Assembly (NCBI GenBank): GCA_037131955.1
Contig: JBAXQC010000002.1
Span: forward strand, 25,157 to 89,156
DNA length: 64,000 nt
Direction: 5' to 3'
Origin: CAIMMJ01 sp037131955
GTDB lineage: Bacteria > Bacteroidota > Bacteroidia > UBA4408
Numbering within the stretch: position 1 is the stretch's first letter; the number at the start of each line of letters is the position of its first letter. The translations under genes were made by a program, and so were the position numbers. Below the pieces are notes generated by a model. That model did no database searches. It was given only the letters and a program-made list of their open reading frames with translations, and had not been told where the DNA came from. This document shows positions 17,696-26,954 of the stretch, piece after piece.

Positions 17696-18577
17696 ATGAA
17701 AAAATTTAATTTCAAAGGCACAGGAGTGGCCATTGTTACTCCGTTTACTAGCAAAGGAAATATTGATAACAAAGGACTAAAGAAATTGGTGAATCATTTA
17801 ATAAATGGCAACGTTGATTATATTGTGGCATTGGGCACAACCGGTGAGGCGGCTACTTTAAATAAGGAGGAAAAGAAAGAGGTTGTTCAATTAGTTTTAG
17901 AATATACCAATGAAAGAGTGCCAGTTGTATTAGGTTTGGGAGGGAATAATACTTCCGAAGTTTGTAACGATTTTAAGCTGTACGATTTCAAAAATATTTC
18001 TGCAATATTATCTGTTTCTCCTTTTTATAATAAACCCAATCAAAAAGGAATTGTTGAGCATTACAAACAAATATCCAACGTTTCTCCAGTTCCCATTATT
18101 CTCTACAATGTTCCTTCAAGAACAGGTTCTAACTTAAATGCGGACACCACTTTGCAATTGGCAAATGAATTTAAAAATATTAGAGCAATTAAAGAAGCAT
18201 CAGGAAATATAGAACAGTGCATGAGAATAATTGCAAATAAACCAAAGAATTTTGAATTGATAAGTGGTGATGATAATCTTACATTTCCTTTGATGGCTTG
18301 TGGAGCAGGCGGGGTAATATCCGTTGCTGCTATGGTTTATCCCGATAAATTTTCTACAATGATCAACCATTGTTTAAAAGGGGAATTTCAAAAAGCTTTA
18401 AAGTTACATTATCAAATAATGCCTGTTACAGATTTGCTTTTTGCGGATGGAAATCCCGGTGGAGTAAAAGAAGCCTTAAATATTTTAGGTATTTGTGAAC
18501 CTTATCTTCGTTTGCCTTTATATGCACCCAATAAACTTGTTGTAGAAAGCTTAAAAAAATTAGTAAACAAAAAATAA
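17696..18577 (+). CDS. dapA: 4-hydroxy-tetrahydrodipicolinate synthase
   Basis: 293 residues, full length. Condenses pyruvate and aspartate semialdehyde, the first committed step to lysine and meso-diaminopimelate. The Schiff-base lysine is K166 in RAIKEASGN, the catalytic tyrosine is Y137 in YNVPSRTG, and the substrate-binding ALGTTGEAATL block begins at 45. Placed in a ligA-DUF6913-dapA unit. Confidence 0.97.
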   Translation: MKKFNFKGTGVAIVTPFTSKGNIDNKGLKKLVNHLINGNVDYIVALGTTGEAATLNKEEKKEVVQLVLEYTNERVPVVLGLGGNNTSEVCNDFKLYDFKNISAILSVSPFYNKPNQKGIVEHYKQISNVSPVPIILYNVPSRTGSNLNADTTLQLANEFKNIRAIKEASGNIEQCMRIIANKPKNFELISGDDNLTFPLMACGAGGVISVAAMVYPDKFSTMINHCLKGEFQKALKLHYQIMPVTDLLFADGNPGGVKEALNILGICEPYLRLPLYAPNKLVVESLKKLVNKK

Positions 18578-18583
18578 GTTTAA

Positions 18584-19891
18584 ATGCTTTTTTATTCGCC
18601 AACACTTTCGCCAAGAATAAGGTATATTGTAAATTATCTATTGCATGACATTGTTGGAATTACAAAAGTAGATTTTACTTCAAGTATAAATGAAGCCGAA
18701 TCGTATACCGGTGGAATTATTAACTACTCTAATTACCAGCTAAAAAATAAAAACTATTGGATTACTCCACATGGATTGCTTAATGAAAGCGGCGTTAGAG
18801 GAATAGAAATATATTTTGAGAAGTGGGAAGAATTGCCATCTTTTTTTGTAGCCAAAAGAAACAACCAAACTTTTTTTGATGTGTTTGCAGCTTCATTTTA
18901 TTTGGTTTCTCGCTACGAAGAATATTTGCCAACAATTAGAGACAAATACGATAGATTTGATGCTGCACAAAGCATTGCACACAAGGGTGGATTTTTGCGA
19001 ACGGCAATAGTAAACCGTTGGGGAATAAAATTAAGAGAACATCTATTGCACTTGTTTCCCAATTTAGAAATAAACTATCCTGTTTATTCTTACACTTCAA
19101 CAATTGATGTGGATAATGCTTATGCATACAAAGGTAAAGGATCAATGAGAACTTTGGGAGCAATAGCAAAATCAATAATAACAGGAGATGTGGAGGATTT
19201 TATTACGCGGTTTAAAGTATTACTTAAATTAAAACAAGACCCTTATGATACCTATCAATTTTTAGAAAATATTCATAAAAAATTTTCTTTACGACCAATA
19301 TTTTTTTTCTTATTTGCTGATTATTCTACCAATGATAAAAATTTGCCGGTGGATAATCATTCATTTATTAAACTTATTAAATCTATTGCAGATCATGCAG
19401 AAATTGGAATTCACCCTTCATTTGAATCTAATAAATATCCTTATAAATTAGAAAAAGAAATAAAAAATTTATCTAAAGTATTTCACAAAGAAATTACAAA
19501 GAGCCGCCAACATTTTTTAAAATTAAGTTTTCCCGAAACCTACAAGCAGTTAATAGAATTAGATATAGAAGAAGATTATACCATGGGTTATGCCTCTGAT
19601 GTTGGATTTAGAGCAGGAACATGTACACCATTTTATTTTTATGATTTGGATTTAGAAATAGAAACAAAACTTAAAATATTTCCATTTCAAATTATGGAAG
19701 CAACTTTGTTGTATTATTTAAAATTAAATCCTGAAAATTCTATTGAACTCTGCAAACAAATTATTAAAGAAGTAAAAGAGGTAAATGGATCCTTATATAC
19801 ACTATGGCACAACGAAACTGTTAGTGAATATAGACAATGGAAAAATTGGAAAAGGGTATTTGTGGAAACGGTAAAGTATTCTACTAAATGA
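18584..19891 (+). CDS. Polysaccharide deacetylase-like protein with DUF7033-type N-terminus
   Basis: 435 residues. The N-terminal part (about 1-170) looks like DUF7033, common in Bacteroidota. The NodB-like fold begins at YTSTIDVDNAYAYKGKG, where TIDVDNA carries the metal-binding aspartates, and later gives IGIHPSFESN with a candidate metal histidine. No signal peptide is seen, so a cytoplasmic location is likely. It starts 6 bp after dapA. The substrate is unknown; the family deacetylates N-acetylated glycans. Confidence 0.83.
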   Translation: MLFYSPTLSPRIRYIVNYLLHDIVGITKVDFTSSINEAESYTGGIINYSNYQLKNKNYWITPHGLLNESGVRGIEIYFEKWEELPSFFVAKRNNQTFFDVFAASFYLVSRYEEYLPTIRDKYDRFDAAQSIAHKGGFLRTAIVNRWGIKLREHLLHLFPNLEINYPVYSYTSTIDVDNAYAYKGKGSMRTLGAIAKSIITGDVEDFITRFKVLLKLKQDPYDTYQFLENIHKKFSLRPIFFFLFADYSTNDKNLPVDNHSFIKLIKSIADHAEIGIHPSFESNKYPYKLEKEIKNLSKVFHKEITKSRQHFLKLSFPETYKQLIELDIEEDYTMGYASDVGFRAGTCTPFYFYDLDLEIETKLKIFPFQIMEATLLYYLKLNPENSIELCKQIIKEVKEVNGSLYTLWHNETVSEYRQWKNWKRVFVETVKYSTK

Positions 19892-19971
19892 TAGTTTTGA
19901 AGGATTAAATATTTTTTTTACCTGATTAAAAGCACTATGTTTGGTCTTGATAAGTCTTTTACAATTTATAA

Positions 19972-21774
19972 ATGAAACAAATTTTACTTGCCATTTTTGC
20001 AGGAACAGTTATTTTTTCTTGTTCAAATCCTGTTCAAAAATCTCAAAATCAAGATGCAGAAATAACTATTTTTTTTGATTCGGTATTTGATGATCACCTG
20101 AGCCGAGACCCAGAATATCAAACAGTTTTAGGAGATAAAAGCCAGTATGATAAGTGGAATGACATCTCTGATGAAAAGGCTATTGAAGAAAATCAAAGGG
20201 TAATAAATATGCTCAAGATTTTTCTTAACCGATTTAATAGAAGCAATTTAACAGGTACATCCTTGGTAAGTTATGATTTGTTTGTGCAAGAATGCGAAGA
20301 AAAAATTGAATCTTTCCCTTATAGATTTCATAAATATTTCTTAAATCAAATGGAGGGTAAACACTCTTCTGTTCCTTCGTTTTTAATAAATATGCATACC
20401 ATTGGTAATAAAAAGGAAGCAGAAGATTATCTTTCAAGACTAAATGGAATTCCTCATCATTTTAGACAATTGTTAGAATTGATGAAGATCTCTGAATCAA
20501 AAGGAATTATCCCTCCAAAGTTTGTTTTCCCAAGAGTGCTCGACGATTCAAAAAATTTAATGCTTGGTTTCCCTTTTGAAAAATCAAAAATAACATCACC
20601 ACTCTACGAAGACTTTTCATCTAAAATTAATAAAATAGAATTAAGTAGTGCAGAAAAAAAAGAGTTGCTTAATTTTGCAGAAAAAGCCTTGATTGACAGT
20701 TTAAAGCCAGCCTACGAAAATTTAATGGTGTATTGGAAAGAGCTAGAAAAAAAGGCAAATGAAGACGACGGTTGTTGGAAATTTCCTGATGGTGGAAAAT
20801 TCTATGCCGTTTCATTAAAACAAACTACTACAACTTCACTTTCGCCAGAAGAAATTCACCGTTTAGGCATTGACGAAGTAAAAAGAATACATGCAGAAAT
20901 GGAGGTAATAAAAGAAAAAGTTGGCTTTAAGGGCACGCTATTAGAGTTTTTTAATTTTATGAGAACGGATAAACGGTTTTATTTTTCTAACGACGAAAAA
21001 GGTAAAAAAGCTTATGTTGACGAGGCAAATAAAATAATTGAAGGCATGAGATTAAAATTGGATGATTTGTTTTTAACAAAGCCTAAAGCTAATCTTGTGG
21101 TAAAACCGGTTGAGGCATACAGAGAAAAATCTGCCGGAGGTGCATTTTACGAAGAGCCTGCATTAGATGGTTCAAGGCCCGGAAGATATTATATAAATTT
21201 ATTTACTTTATCTGATCAGCCAATTTATCAAATGGAAGCATTGGCTTACCACGAGGCAATTCCCGGACATCACATGCAAATTGCTATTGCTCAAGAATTA
21301 AAAAACTTGCCAAAATTTAGGAAGTTGGGCGGAAATACAGCTTATGTAGAAGGTTGGGCCTTGTATTCGGAATTAATACCTAAAGAAATTGGTTTCTATC
21401 AAGATGCATACTCAGATTTTGGAAGACTTGCCATGGAAGTTTTCAGAGCTTCAAGATTAGTTATTGATACAGGTATTCATTACAAAAAATGGACCCGTAA
21501 ACAAGCCTTGCAATACATGATAGAAAATACTCCAAATCCTGAAGGCGATTGCTCCAAAGAAATTGATAGGTATATTGTTTGGCCATCACAAGCAACAGGA
21601 TATAAGGTAGGGATGGTAACAATTTTGAAGCTTCGTGAAAGATGCAAAAAACAATTGGGAGATAAATTTAACATCAAAGAATTTCACGATGTGGTATTGA
21701 CGAACGGTCCGGTTCCATTAAACATATTAGAGAACCTAGTTAATGAATACATCAGTTCTAAAATATCAAGTTAA
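19972..21774 (+). CDS. DUF885-family predicted metallopeptidase, lipoprotein
   Basis: 600 residues. A lipoprotein signal sequence ends VIFSC with the acylated cysteine at 16. The DUF885 zinc site is visible: YHEAIPGHHMQ (HEAIPGHH at 427-434) followed about 25 residues later by YVEGWALYSE, supplying the second acid. Members are thought to be M32/M2-like carboxypeptidases; specificity is unknown. Likely periplasmic, tethered to a membrane. It has its own region upstream with TATGTTTG at 19936-19943, a possible -7 element. Confidence 0.88.
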   Translation: MKQILLAIFAGTVIFSCSNPVQKSQNQDAEITIFFDSVFDDHLSRDPEYQTVLGDKSQYDKWNDISDEKAIEENQRVINMLKIFLNRFNRSNLTGTSLVSYDLFVQECEEKIESFPYRFHKYFLNQMEGKHSSVPSFLINMHTIGNKKEAEDYLSRLNGIPHHFRQLLELMKISESKGIIPPKFVFPRVLDDSKNLMLGFPFEKSKITSPLYEDFSSKINKIELSSAEKKELLNFAEKALIDSLKPAYENLMVYWKELEKKANEDDGCWKFPDGGKFYAVSLKQTTTTSLSPEEIHRLGIDEVKRIHAEMEVIKEKVGFKGTLLEFFNFMRTDKRFYFSNDEKGKKAYVDEANKIIEGMRLKLDDLFLTKPKANLVVKPVEAYREKSAGGAFYEEPALDGSRPGRYYINLFTLSDQPIYQMEALAYHEAIPGHHMQIAIAQELKNLPKFRKLGGNTAYVEGWALYSELIPKEIGFYQDAYSDFGRLAMEVFRASRLVIDTGIHYKKWTRKQALQYMIENTPNPEGDCSKEIDRYIVWPSQATGYKVGMVTILKLRERCKKQLGDKFNIKEFHDVVLTNGPVPLNILENLVNEYISSKISS

Positions 21775-21826
21775 TCTTTACCTCGAATAAAAATTTGAAG
21801 CAATTAATTTAGTGATGTAAGAAGTT

Positions 21827-21854
21827 TGCACACTATCTTTGATTGTGCATTTTT
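21827..21854 (+). terminator. Possible weak terminator after the DUF885 gene
   Basis: TGCACA (21827-21832) can pair with TGTGCA (21844-21849) across an 11-base loop, followed by five T. The stem is short and the loop long. The rest of the 208-bp gap to ftsY shows no gene or RNA that I recognise. Confidence 0.4.
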
Positions 21855-21982
21855 GGTAGATGGATTGAAATAGATGCAAAAAAATATGGATTGCCTAAGA
21901 AAGGGAATAGAATTTATCTATGATGCTTTTGTTTTTTTTAGTTGTTAGGTAAAAAATTTAAATGCAGTTATAAAAATAAGCC

Positions 21983-22939
21983 TTATTCCTTAAACAAAGA
22001 ATCTACAAACTCATATTTGTTAAACACTTGCAAGTCGTTTATTTTTTCGCCAACGCCAATGTATTTAACCGGAATTTTAAATTCGTCAGAAATACCAATA
22101 ACAACGCCACCCTTTGCTGTTCCATCTAATTTGGTAAGTGCCAGTGCTGTTACATCTGTGGCCGCTGTAAATTGTCTACATTGTTCAATAGCATTTTGCC
22201 CTGTAGAGGCATCTAACACCAATAAAACTTCGTGGGGTGCATTGGGCAATACTTTTTGCATCACTCGTTTTATTTTTGAAAGTTCGTTCATTAAATTCAC
22301 TTTATTGTGCAATCTTCCTGCAGTATCAATTATTACCACATCGGCATTTATTGCTACTGCATGTGCCACCGAATCATAAGCTACTGCTGCGGGGTCGGCA
22401 TTCATGCCTTGCGAAACAAAAGCAACATCAGCACGTTTGCTCCATATTTCTAACTGGTCAACTGCTGCAGCCCTAAAAGTGTCGGCTGCACCCAACACTA
22501 CTTTTTTTCCTTTGCTTTTTAGCTGGTGTGCAAGTTTACCAATAGTGGTAGTTTTTCCAACGCCGTTAACACCTACAACCATTATTACATAGGGTGTTCC
22601 GGCAGTATCTGGTATTTCTATATCTGACACATCACTAGAATTATTTTCTTCTAAAAGACTACTTATTTCTTCTTTTAAAATTTTATTTAACTCTCCTGTA
22701 CCAAGGTATTTATTTTTAGAAACTCGGTTTTCTATGCGTTCAATAATTTTTAGCGTAGTTGTAACGCCAACGTCTGACGTTATTAAAATTTCTTCTAAAT
22801 TATCTAAAACTTCGGCATCTACTTCCGACTTTCCAAGAACTGCTTTTGCAATTTTCGAGAAAAAACTTTCTTTGGTTTTCTCGAGTCCTTTGTCTAAACT
22901 TTCTTTTTTTTCTTTGGAGAAAAAACTAAATAAGCCCAT
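21983..22939 (-). CDS. ftsY: Signal recognition particle receptor FtsY
   Basis: 318 residues. An NG domain with a short N-terminal region, the compact form lacking the long acidic A domain of E. coli. G1 is GVNGVGKTTT (123-132), then DTFRAAAVDQL (from 153), DTAGR in G3 and TKLDGTAKGG in G4, ending in the VGEKINDLQVF segment. It docks the SRP-ribosome complex at the membrane. The SRP RNA is encoded separately at 4 kb. Confidence 0.97.
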   Translation of the reverse strand: MGLFSFFSKEKKESLDKGLEKTKESFFSKIAKAVLGKSEVDAEVLDNLEEILITSDVGVTTTLKIIERIENRVSKNKYLGTGELNKILKEEISSLLEENNSSDVSDIEIPDTAGTPYVIMVVGVNGVGKTTTIGKLAHQLKSKGKKVVLGAADTFRAAAVDQLEIWSKRADVAFVSQGMNADPAAVAYDSVAHAVAINADVVIIDTAGRLHNKVNLMNELSKIKRVMQKVLPNAPHEVLLVLDASTGQNAIEQCRQFTAATDVTALALTKLDGTAKGGVVIGISDEFKIPVKYIGVGEKINDLQVFNKYEFVDSLFKE

Positions 22940-23019
22940 TTGTATGTTGTTCTAATTAAGGTTAAAAAGATAGTGGATAAATATTTAGGTTCGCAGAATA
23001 AAGCAAAGTGTTACGTTTT

Positions 23020-23517
23020 TTATCTGTTTAAAATCTGTTCTTTACAGGAAATCATAAAAAGAGCAGTTTGTGCAGCCTCAATTCCTTTATTACCGCAAAC
23101 TCCACCGCATCTATCTAGCGCTTGTTGATGTGTGTTTGTAGTAAGAACACCAAAAACTACAGGTCTGTTAAACTTTAAGTTTAAATCCATTATACCTTGC
23201 GTTGCACCATTACAAATAAAATCAAAGTGTTTGGTATCTCCTTGAATTACGCAACCTAAACATATTACTGCATCTGCCTGTGCATATTCTAAAAGGTATT
23301 GTGCACCCAATGCCAATTCAAATGCACCAGGAACTTCTATTTCTAAGATATTGTGCTTTTCTATTTTATTTTCTAGCAATTGTGCAACTGCACCATCTTT
23401 TAGTGCATAAGTAATTTCTTTGTTCCAATTTGCATACACCACTCCAATTTTTAACCGAGAAGGTTTTAAAAGATTTACAGTAGATACAATAGATAGGTTC
23501 TTTAGTTCTGTTGCCAT
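23020..23517 (-). CDS. ribH: 6,7-dimethyl-8-ribityllumazine synthase
   Basis: 165 residues, full length. Catalyses the penultimate step of riboflavin synthesis. Family motifs are VYANWNKEIT at the N-terminus, EVPGAFELALGAQYL, CLGCVIQGDTKHFDFI with the catalytic histidine, and GVLTTNTHQQALDRCGG. A terminator hairpin lies just upstream, between this gene and the TPR gene, so ribH probably depends on its own promoter or on read-through. Confidence 0.97.
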   Translation of the reverse strand: MATELKNLSIVSTVNLLKPSRLKIGVVYANWNKEITYALKDGAVAQLLENKIEKHNILEIEVPGAFELALGAQYLLEYAQADAVICLGCVIQGDTKHFDFICNGATQGIMDLNLKFNRPVVFGVLTTNTHQQALDRCGGVCGNKGIEAAQTALFMISCKEQILNR

Positions 23518-23522
23518 AAAAA

Positions 23523-23543
23523 AAAGCCGCTTATTGCGGCTTT
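23523..23543 (-). terminator. Terminator hairpin after the TPR gene
   Basis: AAAGCCGC (23523-23530), a five-base loop, then GCGGCTTT (23536-23543), with A/T runs on both sides. It follows the stop of the TPR gene by about 10 bp on the minus strand and precedes the ribH start. Confidence 0.8.
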
Positions 23544-23553
23544 AATTGCTTTG

Positions 23554-24243
23554 TTAATTTCCTTTTAATGCTTTTACTCTTGCAATATATTTTTCGATTT
23601 CTCTTCCTTCGGTTGAAGTAACGTAATCTGATTTAATTTGCTCATAAACTTTTAAGGCGATGTCGTAGTTTTTTAAGTCTTCGTAAACGCCACCAGCTTT
23701 CATTAAGTAAAGAGGAGTTGTAAATTTGTTTTCGTTCATTTTTGCTGCTTTTAAATACAGAGCAACAGCATCTTCTTGTTTGCCCATTTCTAAAGTTGCA
23801 TCACCCATTGCACCTGTAGCTACAGGCCCAAGCACTTCGCTATCGGTATCAAATTGTTTGAGTTCAGAAATTGCATCCTCAAATTTACCTTTCTTTAAAT
23901 AGCAAACGCCTAAATAGTAGTGTGCTAAATTTGCAGATTTTGTAACTCCATAATCTTCGGCAATAGTTTTAAAACCAGGGTTGTTTCCATCTCCGTTAAT
24001 TGCTTTGTCTAGGGAGTCATTTTCAAAATATTGTTGAGCAACAAACATTTTAGATTGAGCTTCTTCTTCTTGTGGAGCCACATAAAGTTTATCCCAAGCA
24101 AAATATCCTGTTACCACTAAAATAATTCCGGCAGCGATTATTGCAAGGCTTTTTTTGTTTTCTTCTATGTATAGTTCAGTTTTTGAGTAAGCGTGTTGAA
24201 CATCTACTAGTATTTCGTCTTTTTCTTCTATTTGTTTTGACAT
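23554..24243 (-). CDS. Membrane-anchored tetratricopeptide repeat protein (YfgM-like layout)
   Basis: 229 residues. A short cytoplasmic N-terminus is followed by one hydrophobic helix (SLAIIAAGIILVVTGYFAW, about 32-50) and a periplasmic series of TPR units (for example AHYYLGVCYLKKGKFEDAIS and DAVALYLKAAKMNENKF). This architecture resembles YfgM and other TPR proteins that associate with the secretion machinery or envelope complexes. The exact partner is unknown. A perfect consensus promoter lies immediately upstream and a terminator immediately downstream, so it is monocistronic. Confidence 0.85.
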   Translation of the reverse strand: MSKQIEEKDEILVDVQHAYSKTELYIEENKKSLAIIAAGIILVVTGYFAWDKLYVAPQEEEAQSKMFVAQQYFENDSLDKAINGDGNNPGFKTIAEDYGVTKSANLAHYYLGVCYLKKGKFEDAISELKQFDTDSEVLGPVATGAMGDATLEMGKQEDAVALYLKAAKMNENKFTTPLYLMKAGGVYEDLKNYDIALKVYEQIKSDYVTSTEGREIEKYIARVKALKGN

Positions 24244-24262
24244 AGCATTATTTTGCGGAGTG

Positions 24263-24293
24263 CAAAGGTAGTTTATTTCGTTTTTTTTGCAAA
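24263..24293 (-). promoter_or_regulatory. Consensus Bacteroidota promoter for the TPR gene
   Basis: On the minus strand, TTTG (24293-24290), exactly 19 bp, then TACCTTTG (24270-24263). It is a perfect match to TTTG-N19-TAnnTTTG. The ATG is at 24243, leaving a leader of roughly 14 nt. Confidence 0.75.
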
Positions 24294-24335
24294 TTTTTTA
24301 TTCGATTTCAAACCATTGAAAATCAGTTATCTGAG

Positions 24336-26099
24336 TTAAGTAACTTTTTCTTTGTTCCTGGAGCGTTCCCCAATTTGTTGTCTCCACATGGCGTAATACA
24401 ATCCTTTTTCTTCTATAAGTTCTTCGTGCTTTCCTTCTTCCACCACATGGCCTTTTTCTAAAACAATAATTTTATCGGCATGCATTATAGTTGATAATCT
24501 ATGTGCAATAAGCACGGTAATATGATTTGGAGTAGATGACAATTGCCTGATTGTGCTGCTAATTTCTTCTTCAGTTATAGAATCTAATGCAGAGGTAGCC
24601 TCATCAAAAACTAGTAAAGAAGGTTTTCTTAGCAATGCTCTGGCAATAGATAAGCGTTGTTTTTCTCCGCCCGAAACTTTTACTCCGCCCTCGCCAATAA
24701 TAGTATCTAATCCTTTATCTGCACGGGCCAATAAATTATCGCAAGCGGCTTTTTTTAAAACATCTAAACATTCTTCGTTGCTTGCGCCAGGTTTCACAAA
24801 TTGAAGATTTTCTTTTATGGTGCCGCTAAACAATTGTGTGTCTTGCGTTACAAAGCCAATTTGCTCTCTAAATCTATCAAAGTCTATGCTATTGCCATTG
24901 TTACCATTTATTAAAATTTCTCCTTCTTGCGGTTGATATAAACCCACTAACATTTTTACCATAGTTGTTTTTCCAGAGCCCGATGGACCAACAAATGCAA
25001 TGGTCTGTCCACGATTAACGGTAAAGTTAACGTTGTTTAAAGCAGCATGATTGCTTTGCTGGTGTTTAAAACTTACATTGTTGAATTGTAAATTTTCTAT
25101 TTGGTTGATGGTAATTGGATTTTTAGGTTTTGCTTCAACAGGAATGCTAATAATGTCCTGAAAATTTTGAAGAGAAACTTCAGCTTCACGGTAAACATTT
25201 ATTATGTTTCCTAACTCTTGCAATGGGCCAAAAATAAAAAAGGAATAAATCTGTAAAGAAAATAATTGACCAAGCGTAAGTTTGTCTTGAAAGATGAGAT
25301 ACAACAGAAGAAATAAAATGCAGCTTCGTAAAAAATTTACAAAGGTGCCTTGTATAAAACTTATACTTCTGATGTAGCGAACTTTTTTTAGTTCTAGTGC
25401 AAGAATTTTTGTTGTTGTTCCGTTTAATCTATCAATTTCTTGTTTTGCTAAGCCAAGACTTTTAACCAACTCAATGTTCCTGAGCGATTCTGTGGTAGAA
25501 CCTGCAAGAGCTGTAGTTTCTGATACAATGTTTTTTTGAATTGTTTTTATTTTTTTGCTCAATACACTGCTTATCCAGCCCAACAAAGGCACAGCGGCAA
25601 AATAAACTGGTGCAATGGCCCAATGTATGCTAAAGGCATAAACCATTACAAATATAATTCCAACAACACTTGTAAATAAAATACTTACAAACGATGAAAT
25701 TAAGCGTTCTACGTCTGTTCTTACTTTTTGTAATTTTCCCAAAGTTTCTCCACTACGTTGGTCTTCAAACTGCTGATAAGGGAGTTGCAGAGAATGTTTA
25801 AGCCCATCGGAATAAATTTGTGCACCTAATTGTTGTGTTATCACATTTACAAAATAATCCTGGAAGTTTTTTGCAATTCTACTAATCATTGCAGCACCCA
25901 TTGATAGTAGAATTAAAAATCCAATGCCTTTTATATACTCTTCATTTGTAAATTTTTTTGGAGAAAAGGCATATTCATCAACAATTTTTTTAAAAACGTA
26001 AGGATCTAACAGAGAAAATATTTGATTAATTGCAGCAAGAGTAAGAGCTAAAGCAATTAATTTCCAATAATTTTTTAGGTAAGTATAGAGAATTTTCAT
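24336..26099 (-). CDS. ABC exporter, fused permease and ATPase (MsbA-like)
   Basis: 587 residues. Residues 1-310 hold six membrane helices of a type IV exporter. The nucleotide-binding domain (about 335-575) has Walker A GPSGSGKTT, the signature VSGGEKQR, Walker B LLVFDEATSALD and the H-loop in IAHRLSTI. As a homodimer it would export a lipid or hydrophobic compound; substrate cannot be read from sequence. Monocistronic. TAATTTTG at 26163-26156 on the minus strand is a possible -7 element. Confidence 0.92.
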   Translation of the reverse strand: MKILYTYLKNYWKLIALALTLAAINQIFSLLDPYVFKKIVDEYAFSPKKFTNEEYIKGIGFLILLSMGAAMISRIAKNFQDYFVNVITQQLGAQIYSDGLKHSLQLPYQQFEDQRSGETLGKLQKVRTDVERLISSFVSILFTSVVGIIFVMVYAFSIHWAIAPVYFAAVPLLGWISSVLSKKIKTIQKNIVSETTALAGSTTESLRNIELVKSLGLAKQEIDRLNGTTTKILALELKKVRYIRSISFIQGTFVNFLRSCILFLLLYLIFQDKLTLGQLFSLQIYSFFIFGPLQELGNIINVYREAEVSLQNFQDIISIPVEAKPKNPITINQIENLQFNNVSFKHQQSNHAALNNVNFTVNRGQTIAFVGPSGSGKTTMVKMLVGLYQPQEGEILINGNNGNSIDFDRFREQIGFVTQDTQLFSGTIKENLQFVKPGASNEECLDVLKKAACDNLLARADKGLDTIIGEGGVKVSGGEKQRLSIARALLRKPSLLVFDEATSALDSITEEEISSTIRQLSSTPNHITVLIAHRLSTIMHADKIIVLEKGHVVEEGKHEELIEEKGLYYAMWRQQIGERSRNKEKVT

Positions 26100-26286
26100 A
26101 GTGTTGTTTAGGATTGTTTTGACATTTTTCTAACCTTTAAAATGCAAAAGATGTACAAAATTAGTAATAATAAATTAGTTTTAATGTTTGAACATTGAAA
26201 TTGAAATTTTATTTGTTTTATTAAGGTTATAATAAATTTATTGGTTATGATAATATAAATCTGAACTAAATTATAACATTATTAAT

Positions 26287-26294
26287 TATATTTG
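26287..26294 (+). promoter_or_regulatory. Possible -7 element for the toxin-antitoxin operon
   Basis: TATATTTG matches TAnnTTTG 20 bp before the antitoxin ATG. No convincing -33 TTTG is found at the right distance. The surrounding 215-bp gap (26100-26314) is very AT-rich and shows no other feature. Confidence 0.35.
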
Positions 26295-26314
26295 ACAGAA
26301 TAAAAAATAAAACA

Positions 26315-26554
26315 ATGTTGACGCTAAACACTATAATAAAAGAGATGAAAGATGTGCCAATTGTTAGACTGGAAGAGCTTTATGAATTTGTACATTCATT
26401 AACACCAAAAACAAAACAAACGGAAACCATAAGAAAGAAAATTTTATCTTTTGGTGGAGCATTTAACGATATGACAAATAAAGACTATACGGATTATTTT
26501 AACCATACAAAGAAATCAAGAAGTAAACTCTTTGACCGCAACGTTGATTTATGA
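26315..26554 (+). CDS. vapB: Antitoxin of a VapBC-type module
   Basis: 79 residues. The N-terminal half (LNTIIKEMKDVPIVRLEELYEFVHSL) resembles the DUF2281-like short helical antitoxins commonly encoded before PIN toxins. The C-terminal tail is basic and probably disordered, as expected for toxin wrapping. The stop overlaps the toxin start as ATGA, the usual arrangement for co-translated toxin-antitoxin pairs. The assignment rests more on position and size than on strong sequence similarity. Confidence 0.7.
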   Translation: MLTLNTIIKEMKDVPIVRLEELYEFVHSLTPKTKQTETIRKKILSFGGAFNDMTNKDYTDYFNHTKKSRSKLFDRNVDL

Positions 26555-26954
26555 AACCTTCAATATTAGACACAGATATACTTTCGGAGTTTTTGCGTGG
26601 AAATCCAAAAGTAATATCAAAGTAGATTTATACTTGAAAGAGTTTGGGTACATAAATTTAAGTATTATCACTTATTATGAAATTCTTAATGGGCTTTTAT
26701 TTAAAGACGCTAGAAAACAATTGGTTCGGTTTGAAGAATTTGTAGAATTAAACAAAGTTATTTCATTGACACTACAAATGGCAAAAACTGCTGCATTTAT
26801 TCAAAGCGATCTTAGAAAAAAAGGAAGCGAAATAGGGCATACAGATACTTTGATTGCAGGCATTTCTATTACAAGTGAATTACAATTGATTACCAATAAT
26901 ACCGAACACTTTAAGCGTATAAAAGGTTTGGAAATTGCTAATTGGACAAAATAA
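26551..26954 (+). pseudogene. vapC: VapC-type PIN-domain toxin gene with one-base frameshift
   Basis: ATG 26551 begins a PIN domain, MKPSILDTDILSEFLRG, that hits a stop right after PKVISK at about 26625. The rest of the domain continues in another frame as VDLYLKEFGYINLSIITYYE through IGHTDTLIAGISI. Joining the frames restores a typical PIN toxin of about 134 residues with catalytic acids D7 and D9, the TYYE glutamate and the GHTD aspartate. The break is at the A-run 26619-26621, where one extra A would restore the frame. It is either a real inactivating mutation or a sequencing error. PIN toxins are RNases, typically cutting tRNA or rRNA. Confidence 0.8.

Noticed and set aside
22237..22592. 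Several overlapping open frames antisense to ftsY
   Set aside because: They are shadows of a strongly conserved coding sequence and encode low-complexity, non-conserved peptides.
26532..26620. Alternative N-terminus of the vapC frame beginning MTATLIYETF
   Set aside because: This is the out-of-frame translation of the true PIN N-terminus; the real start (ATG 26551) gives LDTDILSEFLRG in the other frame.
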